Shown in pieces: positions 1-6,189 of a stretch of DNA of 18,775 bases. The notes below the pieces were generated by a model, which saw only the letters and a list, made by a program, of their open reading frames with translations, was not told the DNA's origin and did no database searches. Origin of the DNA: Gemmatimonadota bacterium (GTDB lineage Bacteria > Gemmatimonadota > Gemmatimonadetes > Gemmatimonadales > GWC2-71-9); NCBI GenBank assembly GCA_003220955.1, contig QHTW01000072.1, positions 1 to 18,775 of the forward strand, read 5' to 3'. Position 1 is the first letter of the stretch, and each line of letters begins with the position of its first letter. The translations under genes were made by a program, and so were the position numbers.

Positions 1-136
1 TGGACCGGATCGTCCGGCCGTACCAGCTCCCCGAGACGGCGATGTCGTCCGTGTAGCGTGCGCGCCCCGTCACCTTGTCGGCACCCTCGCGACGGGGAAC
101 GGAGCGGCCGACGGCCGTGACGGGAGCGGGACACAT
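1..136 (-). CDS. Xanthine dehydrogenase family molybdopterin-binding subunit, N-terminal 45 codons (runs off the left edge)
   Basis: Read on the minus strand from the ATG at 136-134, the sequence is open to the window edge. It encodes MCPAPVTAVGRSVPR, then a segment with DKVTG, RARYTDDI, WYGRTIRS. The pattern VGxSVPRxxxxxKVTGxAxYxDD followed by YGxxxRS is the standard N-terminus of the large molybdenum-cofactor subunit of xanthine dehydrogenase/aldehyde oxidase-type hydroxylases. An in-frame GTG six codons upstream is a possible alternative start; no strong ribosome site decides between them. Family members oxidise purines (hypoxanthine, xanthine) but also nicotinate, aldehydes and other N-heterocycles, and the substrate cannot be told from 45 residues. 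Its place beside a pyrimidine degradation block makes a purine role attractive; that is inference. It is transcribed divergently from aceB. Confidence 0.82.
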   Translation of the reverse strand, partial: MCPAPVTAVGRSVPRREGADKVTGRARYTDDIAVSGSWYGRTIRS

Positions 137-501
137 GTGCGGTAATATTGCCACAGAATTCGCCGCGCCGGGCGGGGAGCCGGCACGTTCCCGTGCCGCA
201 ACGACGCTCGTCCGCAGGGGCTCGACGCGACCCCGAATGGCATGAGGGTTGCAAATGCAAAGCCGGCGGAAGCAGCATGCGGATGTCGGGGGGACAAAGC
301 CGGCAAAGGCGGAGCCAGGTAAACGCTGGTAACGCGCCGGCTGCCGCAGCGGCCGTGCACAGCCGCTGCGGACCCTCCTCACCACTGTAGAGGGCATAAG
401 GGGGCGGCTGGGAAGCGCTGCGTGCCGTCGCGCGGCATCCCGGCTCGCCCCGCTTGTTTCACCGGGAACGTCACCGCATCGGGGGCACTACATTGCCGAT
501 C
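137..501. other. Divergent intergenic region without a recognisable gene
   Basis: This stretch of about 365 bases lies between the xanthine-dehydrogenase-like gene (minus) and aceB (plus), so it should hold both promoters. I see no convincing protein in either strand and no clear -35/-10 pair. It holds an AT-rich, partly palindromic patch close to the minus-strand start (about 138-155, core GGTAATATTGCC), a perfect 10-bp hairpin at 344-371, and smaller inverted repeats downstream of it (CCCTC/GAGGG near 373-395; TGCCG/CGGCA near 423-440). If aceB starts at the TTG at 454 rather than the ATG at 502, the region is 48 bases shorter. Confidence 0.6.
344..371 (+). repeat. Perfect 10-bp stem-loop in the aceB leader
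   Basis: CCGCAGCGGC (344-353) and GCCGCTGCGG (362-371) are exact reverse complements around an 8-base loop, CGTGCACA. No run of T follows on the plus strand, so it does not look like an intrinsic terminator. It could be a 5' leader structure or a protein-binding palindrome; its role is unknown. Confidence 0.5.
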
Positions 502-2106
502 ATGACGACCGCGCGAGAGAGTTCAGGCGCCGGGCTGGAACTGCACGCGCCCCTGGAGCCGGGGTTTGCGAAGATCCTGACGGCCGAGGCGCGGCGCTTC
601 CTTACGGCGCTGGCGCGGGCGAGTGAGCTGCGCCGCCAGGAGCTGCTCGCGCGCCGCGTGGCGCGCCAGCGACGACTCGACGCCGGCGAGCGCCCCGACT
701 TCCTGCCGGAGACGCGTTCGGTGCGCGAGGCGGACTGGACCGTTGCGCCGATTCCCGCTGACCTGCTAGACCGCCGCGTCGAGATTACCGGCCCCGTGGA
801 CCGCAAGATGGTCATCAACGCGCTGAACTCGGGCGCGCGTGTCTTCATGGCGGATTTCGAGGACTCGAACGCCCCCACCTGGCGCAACAGTCTCGAGGGA
901 CAGCTCAACCTGCGGGACGCCGTGCGCGGCACCATCACCTTCACCAGCCCGGAGGGGAAACACTATTCCCTAGCCCCTAATCCCGCCACCCTGATGGTCC
1001 GGCCGCGCGGCTGGCATCTCGACGAGAGCCACGTGACCGTGGACGGACGCCCGATCTCCGCCGCCCTCTTCGATTTCGGGCTCTTCTTCTTTCACAACGC
1101 GGCGGCGCTGGGGGCCAAGGGCACCGGACCATACTTCTACCTGCCCAAGCTGGAGAGCCACCTCGAGGCCCGTCTCTGGAACGACGTCTTCAACCTCGCG
1201 CAGGACGAGCTCGGCATCCCTCGCGGTACGATCCGCGCGACGGTCCTGATCGAGACGATCCTCGCGGCGTTCGAGATGGACGAGATTCTCTACGAGCTGA
1301 AGGACCACTCCGCCGGCCTGAACTGCGGGCGCTGGGACTACATTTTCAGCTTCATCAAGAAGTTCAGACAGCGGCCAGACTGCGTCCTCCCCGACCGCGC
1401 CCGCGTGACGATGGACCGTCACTTCCTCAAGTCCTACGTCGATCTCCTGATTCAGACCTGCCACCGCCGCCGCGCCCACGCGATGGGCGGGATGGCGGCC
1501 CAGATCCCCATCAAGCACGACCCGGCGGCGAACGAAGCCGCGCTCGAGAAGGTCCGGCAGGACAAGCTGCGCGAGGTCCGCGCCGGGCACGACGGTACGT
1601 GGGTGGCGCACCCGGGACTCGTGCCGGTCGCGGCCCAGGTGTTCGACGCCGGGATGGCGGGGGGGGCGGGGGGGGGGGCCAATCAACTCCACGTCGCGCG
1701 GGACGACGTGCGCGTCACGGCCGCGGACCTGCTGGCCGTACCAGACGGCGAGATCACCGAGGCCGGGCTCCGCACGAACGTCGATGTCGGGATTCAGTAC
1801 CTCGAATCGTGGCTCCGCGGCGTCGGCTGCGTCCCGATCTACAATCTGATGGAAGACGCCGCGACCGCCGAGATCTCGCGATCGCAGGTATGGCAATGGC
1901 TGCGCCACGGTGCCAGGCTCGCCGATGGACGGCCCGTGACACCGGCGTTGGTCGAGCAGACCATCGCCAGAGAACTGCAGCGGTTCGAGGGTGCGGGCGG
2001 GGGGGGCGGGAAGTTCGCCCTGGCCGCTGATCTGTTCCGGCGGATTTCGATGGCGCCGGAGCTACCGGAATTCCTGACGGGGGTGGCGTATGAGTACCTC
2101 GACTGA
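502..2106 (+). CDS. aceB: Malate synthase A
   Basis: Condenses glyoxylate with acetyl-CoA to give malate in the cytoplasm, the second reaction of the glyoxylate shunt. From the ATG at 502 the protein is 534 residues, the usual length for the MSA type. Visible family blocks are RRVEITGPVDRKMVINALNS, MADFEDSNAPTW, GPYFYLPK, the signature KDHSAGLNCGRWDYIFS at about 267-283, AMGGMAAQIPIK, GHDGTWVAHPG, and GCVPIYNLMEDAATAEISR. A TTG at 454 would add 16 residues that do not resemble the family, so 502 is preferred, though no strong ribosome site precedes either. Its 3' end overlaps aceA by 17 bases. Two glycine-rich stretches coded by long G runs (about residues 384-393 and 497-503) are unusual. 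The frame and the flanking homology remain intact, so the gene looks functional. Confidence 0.96.
   Translation: MTTARESSGAGLELHAPLEPGFAKILTAEARRFLTALARASELRRQELLARRVARQRRLDAGERPDFLPETRSVREADWTVAPIPADLLDRRVEITGPVDRKMVINALNSGARVFMADFEDSNAPTWRNSLEGQLNLRDAVRGTITFTSPEGKHYSLAPNPATLMVRPRGWHLDESHVTVDGRPISAALFDFGLFFFHNAAALGAKGTGPYFYLPKLESHLEARLWNDVFNLAQDELGIPRGTIRATVLIETILAAFEMDEILYELKDHSAGLNCGRWDYIFSFIKKFRQRPDCVLPDRARVTMDRHFLKSYVDLLIQTCHRRRAHAMGGMAAQIPIKHDPAANEAALEKVRQDKLREVRAGHDGTWVAHPGLVPVAAQVFDAGMAGGAGGGANQLHVARDDVRVTAADLLAVPDGEITEAGLRTNVDVGIQYLESWLRGVGCVPIYNLMEDAATAEISRSQVWQWLRHGARLADGRPVTPALVEQTIARELQRFEGAGGGGGKFALAADLFRRISMAPELPEFLTGVAYEYLD
1651..1678 (+). repeat. G-run cluster with G8 and G11 homopolymers inside aceB (possible G-quadruplex or slippage site)
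   Basis: Within the coding strand there is GGG (1651-1653), then eight G (1659-1666), one C, and eleven G (1668-1678). It encodes a Gly/Ala-rich loop between the VFDAGM and NQLHV segments. Runs this long are prone to slipped-strand change and can form G-quadruplexes in DNA or mRNA. Confidence 0.7.
1989..2010 (+). repeat. Four G-runs near the 3' end of aceB (G-quadruplex motif)
   Basis: GGG (1989-1991), GGG (1995-1997), eight G (1999-2006) and GGG (2008-2010) are separated by loops of 3, 1 and 1 bases. This fits the standard four-run G-quadruplex pattern in the coding strand. It encodes a run of glycines before KFALAADLFRR. Confidence 0.6.
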
Positions 2107-3361
2107 CCTCGAGCGCGGTTGGGCCAGGGACGAACGGTGGGCAGGCATCACGCGCCCCTACCGAGCCGACGACGTCGAGCGACTGCGCGGCACGCTGCCG
2201 ATCCAGTACACGCTCGCGAGTCATGGCGCGGCGCGCCTGTGGCAGCTGCTGCGCGACGAGCCCTACATCGCAGTGCTGTCTGCCGTCACGGGAAACCAGG
2301 CGGTGCAGGAAGTCCGCGCCGGGCTCAAGGCGATCTACATCAGCGGCTGGCAAGTCGCGGCGGACGCCAACTGCGCGCTGACGATGTACCCCGACCAAAG
2401 TTTGTACCCGTCCGACAGTGTCCCCAACCTCATCTGCCGGATTCAGAATGCGCTGCGGCGCGCCGACGAAATCCATCATATGCACGGCGACCACGCGATC
2501 GACTGGTACGTGCCGCTGGTCGCCGATGCCGAAGCGGGTTTCGGCGGCGTGCTCAACGCCTATGAGCTGATGAAGCTGATGATCGCGGCCGGCGCCGCCG
2601 GCGTGCATTTCGAGGATCAGCTGTCGTCGGTCAAGAAATGCGGCCATCTCGGCGGCAAAGTGCTCGTGCCCACGAGCGAGTTCATCGCCAAACTGATCGC
2701 GGCGCGTCTCGCGGCCGACGTGTGCGGCGTGGACACCCTGCTCATCGCTCGCACCGATGCGAACAGCGCTGGCCTCTTGACCAGCGACATCGACGAGTAC
2801 GACCGCCGCTGGTGTACCGGCAAGCGTTCGCCCGAAGGCTTCTTTGTCATCGAAGACGGCGTCGGGGCCGCGATCGCGCGGGCGCGCGCCTATGCGCCAT
2901 ATGCCGACATGCTGTGGTTCGAGACGGCGAAGCCCGACCTCGCCGAGGCACGCCAATTCGCCGAAGCGATCCACCAGGAGTATCCCGGCAAACTGCTCGC
3001 CTATAACTGCTCGCCGTCGTTCAACTGGAAGCGCCATCTCACTGAGGCGCAGCTCGCCGGCTTCCAACGAGAGCTTGGCGCGATGGGCTACAAGTTCCAG
3101 TTCGTCACCCTCTCCGGCTTCCACGCCCTGAACCACGGCATGTTCACGCTGGCGCAGGACTTCCGCGAGCGCGGGATGGCGGCATACGCCGACCTGCAAT
3201 CACGGGAATTCGCTGCCGAGCACGAGGGCTACGAAGCGGTGAAGCACCAGGAATTCGTGGGTGTGGGATATTTCGATGAAATCACGCAGATCGTGCACGG
3301 CGGCCGCAGCTCGACCGTCGCGCTCGAGGGATCGACCGAGAAGGCCCAGTTCGTGAGTTGA
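2090..3361 (+). CDS. aceA: Isocitrate lyase
   Basis: Cleaves isocitrate to glyoxylate and succinate, the entry reaction of the glyoxylate shunt. The protein is 423 residues, the usual length of the bacterial type. The catalytic loop KKCGH is at residues 182-186 (active Cys 184). Other family segments are YISGWQVAADAN, YPSDSVPNLICRIQNALRRAD, PLVADAEAGFGGVLNAYELM, ARTDANSAGLLTSDID, YNCSPSFNWKR and FQFVTLSGFHALN. The ATG at 2090 lies inside the last codons of aceB and is preceded by a G-rich ribosome site (2079-2083), so the two genes are probably translationally coupled. The order aceB-aceA matches the classical ace operon. No isocitrate dehydrogenase kinase (aceK) follows. Instead, mmsA starts 30 bases downstream. 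Confidence 0.97.
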   Translation: MSTSTDLERGWARDERWAGITRPYRADDVERLRGTLPIQYTLASHGAARLWQLLRDEPYIAVLSAVTGNQAVQEVRAGLKAIYISGWQVAADANCALTMYPDQSLYPSDSVPNLICRIQNALRRADEIHHMHGDHAIDWYVPLVADAEAGFGGVLNAYELMKLMIAAGAAGVHFEDQLSSVKKCGHLGGKVLVPTSEFIAKLIAARLAADVCGVDTLLIARTDANSAGLLTSDIDEYDRRWCTGKRSPEGFFVIEDGVGAAIARARAYAPYADMLWFETAKPDLAEARQFAEAIHQEYPGKLLAYNCSPSFNWKRHLTEAQLAGFQRELGAMGYKFQFVTLSGFHALNHGMFTLAQDFRERGMAAYADLQSREFAAEHEGYEAVKHQEFVGVGYFDEITQIVHGGRSSTVALEGSTEKAQFVS

Positions 3362-3364
3362 CAA

Positions 3365-3391
3365 CCCCTTAGCCGTGCCTAGGCTAAGGGG
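3365..3391 (+). promoter_or_regulatory. Perfect 10-bp hairpin filling the aceA-mmsA gap and ending at the mmsA start codon
   Basis: CCCCTTAGCC (3365-3374) and GGCTAAGGGG (3382-3391) are exact complements around the loop GTGCCTA. The ATG of mmsA begins at 3392, directly after the stem. The AAGGGG in the right arm is the only purine-rich ribosome-site-like sequence nearby, so the stem would hide it. There is no T run, so a simple terminator is unlikely. A translational or processing control element is the best reading, by inference. Confidence 0.6.
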
Positions 3392-4837
3392 ATGAAAACC
3401 CTGCGCAACTATATCGGCGGTGACTGGGTCAGTCCCGCCACCGCCGGTTACCTGGACATCACGAATCCCGCCACGGGCGAGCAGCTCGGCCGCGTGCCGC
3501 TGTCGGGCGCCCGCGAAGTCGATCAGGCAGTGGCCGCCGCGCAGGCGGCGTTCCTCAAGTGGCGCGAAGTCCCTCCGGTCGTCCGAGCCCGCTACTTGTT
3601 CAAGCTCAAGGTCTTGATGGAGGAGCAGTTCGACGATCTCGCGGCGACCGTCACCCGCGAGAACGGCAAGACGCTGGACGAGGCCAAGGGGTCGGTGCGC
3701 CGCGGGATTGAGAATATCGAACACGCCTGCGGGATCCCGACCTTGATGATGGGGAAGACGCTCGAGGACGTCGCGGCAGGGATCGACTGCGAGTATGTCC
3801 GCCAGCCGCTCGGCGTCTTCGCCGCCGTCACGCCCTTCAATTTTCCGGCGATGGTGCCGTGCTGGTTCTGGCCCTACGCCATCGCGACCGGCAATGCCTT
3901 CATCCTGAAGCCCAGCGAGCAGGTCCCCTTTGCGCCCACGCGGATGATCGAGCTGGCGCACGAGGCCGGCATCCCGCCCGGCGTGCTCAACCTGGTCCAC
4001 GGCGCGAAGGACGTGGTCAATGCCCTGCTCGAGCATCCGGGCATCGCCGGTATCTCGTTCGTCGGGTCGTCACCGGTCGCCCAGTACGTCTATCAGGAGG
4101 CGGCGAAGAACGGGAAGCGGGTGCAGGCGCTCGGCGGCGCCAAGAATCACGTGATCGTGATGCCTGACGCCGACATGGATCGCGCGGTCGCCAACGTCAG
4201 CGAATCGCTGTTCGGCTGTGCCGGCCAGCGCTGCCTGGCGGGGAGCGTGGTGGTCGCGGCCGGCAAGGCGTACGAGCCGTTCCGGGAGCGGTTGCTCGAT
4301 TCGGCGAGGAGCCTGCGGCTCGGCTACGGTCTCGAGCCGGGTGTCAACATGGGACCGGTCGTGTCGGCGAAGCACAAAGAGAAGGTGCTGTCGTACGTCG
4401 AAGCGGGCCGCAAGGACGGCGCCACGTTGCTGCTCGACGGTCGCGCGACCAAGGTCGAGAAGCATCCGCGCGGCCACTTCGTCGGGCCGACCGTGTTCGA
4501 CGGCGTCCAGCCCGACATGACAATTGGGAAGGAAGAGATCTTCGGGCCCGTCGCCTCGGTCACGCACGTCAGCAATCTCGACGAAGGAATCGAGATGGTG
4601 CGAGCGTCTGGCTTTGCCAATGCGACCTCGATCTTTACGCAGAGCGGCAAGGCCGCGCGCGAGTTTCGGTATCGCGTGGGCGTCAGCATGATCGGCGTGA
4701 ATATTGGTGTGGCCGCGCCGATGGCGTTCTTCCCGTTTGGCGGGACGAAGGGGTCGTTCTTCGGCGATCTCAAAGCGCACGGGCAAGATTCCGTCGAGTT
4801 CTACACGGACAAAAAAGTCGTGATCTCGAGGTGGTGA
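3392..4837 (+). CDS. mmsA: CoA-acylating methylmalonate/malonate-semialdehyde dehydrogenase
   Basis: Oxidatively decarboxylates malonate semialdehyde to acetyl-CoA (and methylmalonate semialdehyde to propionyl-CoA) with NAD+ and CoA. The protein is 481 residues, within the family range. It starts with MKTLRNYIGGDWV and carries VTPFNFPAMVPCW, LKPSEQVPFAPTRM, GSSPVAQYVY, the MMSDH-specific LGGAKNHVIVMPDADMD, and FGCAGQRC with catalytic Cys 281. The C-terminal MAFFPFGGTKGSFFGDLKAHG is also typical of the subfamily. MMSDH also serves valine and inositol breakdown. Here the genes for beta-alanine formation downstream point to malonate semialdehyde from uracil, or methylmalonate semialdehyde from thymine. 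Its stop shares one base with the pydC ATG. Confidence 0.95.
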   Translation: MKTLRNYIGGDWVSPATAGYLDITNPATGEQLGRVPLSGAREVDQAVAAAQAAFLKWREVPPVVRARYLFKLKVLMEEQFDDLAATVTRENGKTLDEAKGSVRRGIENIEHACGIPTLMMGKTLEDVAAGIDCEYVRQPLGVFAAVTPFNFPAMVPCWFWPYAIATGNAFILKPSEQVPFAPTRMIELAHEAGIPPGVLNLVHGAKDVVNALLEHPGIAGISFVGSSPVAQYVYQEAAKNGKRVQALGGAKNHVIVMPDADMDRAVANVSESLFGCAGQRCLAGSVVVAAGKAYEPFRERLLDSARSLRLGYGLEPGVNMGPVVSAKHKEKVLSYVEAGRKDGATLLLDGRATKVEKHPRGHFVGPTVFDGVQPDMTIGKEEIFGPVASVTHVSNLDEGIEMVRASGFANATSIFTQSGKAAREFRYRVGVSMIGVNIGVAAPMAFFPFGGTKGSFFGDLKAHGQDSVEFYTDKKVVISRW

Positions 4838-5706
4838 TGCGAAACGTCGTCGGTGGCCTCATCCAGATGTCGAATCCTATCAATGATCCCAGCGCCTCAG
4901 TCGCCAAGATCAGCAGGGCGATGGAGGAGAAACACCTTCCCTATATAGAGGAAGCAGGCAAGAAGGGCGTGCAGATCCTCTGCCTGCAAGAAGTCTTCAA
5001 CGGCCCGTACTTCTGTCCCAGCCAGGACGCCAAGTGGTGCGACATCGCCGAGCCGATCCCGGGTCCGACGATCGAGCGCATGCAGAAGCTCGCCAAGAAG
5101 CACGAGATGGCGATAATCGTACCGATCTACGAGCGCGAGATGGCGGGTGTCTATTACAACACGGCCGCCGTCATCGATGCCGACGGCAGCTACCTCGGCA
5201 AATACCGCAAGAACCACATCCCGCACACCGCGGGCTTCTGGGAGAAGTTCTTCTTCAAGCCGGGCAATCTCGGCTATCCGGTCTTCAGGACGCGGTACGC
5301 CACGATCGGCGTCTACATCTGTTATGACCGCCATTTCCCCGAGGGTGCGCGCCTGCTCGGCCTGCACGGTGCGGAAATCGTGTTCAATCCGTCCGCCACC
5401 GTGAAGGGATTGTCGCAGTATCTCTGGAAGCTGGAGCAGCCGGCACACGCCGTCGCCAACGGCTATTTCATGGGCTGTATCAATCGCGTCGGCGTCGAAG
5501 CGCCGTGGAACGTGGGGCAGTTCTACGGCTCGAGTTATTTCGTGGACCCGCGCGGCAATTTCCTGGCGCAAGGCAGCGAGGACAAAGACGAGTTGGTCGT
5601 CGCGGAAATGAATCTCGATATGATCGAGGAGGTGCGGCGCACCTGGCAATTCTTCCGCGATCGCCGCCCCGAGACGTACGACGACATGGTGCGGCAGCTG
5701 CCGTAG
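4837..5706 (+). CDS. pydC: Beta-ureidopropionase (N-carbamoyl-beta-alanine amidohydrolase), nitrilase superfamily
   Basis: Hydrolyses N-carbamoyl-beta-alanine (or N-carbamoyl-beta-aminoisobutyrate) to the beta-amino acid, CO2 and ammonia, the third step of reductive pyrimidine degradation. The protein is 289 residues from the ATG at 4837. The nitrilase triad is visible: Glu 52 in CLQEVF, Lys 125 in YRKNHIP, Cys 162 in YICYDRHFPEG. The segments NGPYFCPSQD and GFWEKFFFKPGN are those of beta-ureidopropionases rather than generic carbon-nitrogen hydrolases. Two GTG codons at 4831 and 4834 are possible starts. The ATG is preferred because GAGGT at 4828-4832 is well placed for it. It overlaps the mmsA stop by one base (TGATG) and abuts the next gene with no gap. 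An N-carbamoyl-D-amino-acid hydrolase is the main alternative. Confidence 0.93.
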   Translation: MRNVVGGLIQMSNPINDPSASVAKISRAMEEKHLPYIEEAGKKGVQILCLQEVFNGPYFCPSQDAKWCDIAEPIPGPTIERMQKLAKKHEMAIIVPIYEREMAGVYYNTAAVIDADGSYLGKYRKNHIPHTAGFWEKFFFKPGNLGYPVFRTRYATIGVYICYDRHFPEGARLLGLHGAEIVFNPSATVKGLSQYLWKLEQPAHAVANGYFMGCINRVGVEAPWNVGQFYGSSYFVDPRGNFLAQGSEDKDELVVAEMNLDMIEEVRRTWQFFRDRRPETYDDMVRQLP

Positions 5707-6189
5707 ATGATTGTCCTCTTCCGCGCGCTGACGTACGCCACGTTGTTCATCGGGCTGCTGCTGGTGTTCGTGCCCGATCGCATCCTCGCGCCCGCGGGGA
5801 TCGTGCGGCCTGCGACGATCGGGCTGCTGCAGATTCTTGCGATGCTCGTGATCGTGGCCGGTGCGGCCCTTGCGATCGCCTCGATCCTCACGTTCGCCTT
5901 CATCGGCAAGGGCACACCGGCCCCGTTCGATCCGCCGCGCAAGTTGGTCGTCGCGGGGCCGTACCGCTGGGTGCGGAATCCCATGTACATCGGCGCCGGT
6001 CTCGTGCTGCTCGGCGCCGCGATGTTCTACGGCTCGATCGGCCTGGTCCTGTATACGATCGCATTCTGGTCGATGGTGCATCTCTTTGTGCTGTTCTACG
6101 AGGAGCCCGTGCTGCGGCGCAAGTTCGGCGCCGAGTACGATACCTACAGCGCCACTCGGCGTCGCTGGATTCCCAAATGGCGCTCCTGA
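5707..6189 (+). CDS. Small integral membrane methyltransferase of the isoprenylcysteine carboxyl methyltransferase / PEMT type
   Basis: A 160-residue membrane protein with hydrophobic segments at about 4-22, 38-66, 95-107 and 110-130. The C-terminal half has the family's cofactor-binding pattern: GPYRWVRNPMYIG at 84-96 (the RxPxYxG motif), then FYEEPVLRRKFGAEYDTY at 130-147 and RRRWIP. Such proteins use S-adenosylmethionine to methylate a membrane-embedded or lipidic substrate; bacterial members mostly have unknown substrates. The ATG directly follows the pydC stop, and its last 13 bases overlap the hydantoinase gene, so it is locked into the operon. It has no known step in pyrimidine catabolism, and its substrate cannot be guessed from sequence. 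Confidence 0.85.
   Translation: MIVLFRALTYATLFIGLLLVFVPDRILAPAGIVRPATIGLLQILAMLVIVAGAALAIASILTFAFIGKGTPAPFDPPRKLVVAGPYRWVRNPMYIGAGLVLLGAAMFYGSIGLVLYTIAFWSMVHLFVLFYEEPVLRRKFGAEYDTYSATRRRWIPKWRS

Noticed and set aside
1..56. C-terminus of a plus-strand gene (short open frame ending with the TAG at 54-56)
   Set aside because: The opposite strand encodes a clear xanthine-dehydrogenase-family N-terminus over the same bases.
138..155. Sigma-54-like promoter on the minus strand (TGGCA-N-GCA with GG and GC ten bases apart)
   Set aside because: It lies directly against the ATG at 136, so the transcript would start inside the coding region, and the -12 half (CCGC) is a poor match.
240..330. Possible c-di-GMP riboswitch (GCAAAGCC-like pieces, GAAGCAGCATGCGGAT) or cobalamin riboswitch (CACTGT near 382-400) upstream of aceB
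   Set aside because: Only fragments resemble the consensus. I could not assemble the required paired stems, and neither ligand fits the downstream genes well. A covariance-model search would settle it.
148..390. 80-residue plus-strand open frame in the divergent intergenic region
   Set aside because: Arg/Ser-rich low-information translation, no ribosome site and no family resemblance; it spans the hairpin region and looks like chance.
1754..3199. Very long minus-strand open frames opposite aceB/aceA, also opposite pydC (4897-6081), the permease (8845-10395) and preT (10313-11656)
   Set aside because: They mirror real genes with clear family motifs; long antisense frames are expected from GC-rich codon bias. 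Their translations are Arg/His/Asp-rich and show no domain that I recognise.
3365..3391. Rho-independent terminator after aceA
   Set aside because: The stem is good but no T run follows; the next bases are the mmsA start codon.
5505..6176. Upstream extension of the hydantoinase frame to give a 686-residue protein
   Set aside because: It overlaps pydC and the methyltransferase in another frame and is Arg-rich nonsense. The ATG at 6177 gives a normal 462-residue hydantoinase starting MALLIHGGRI.
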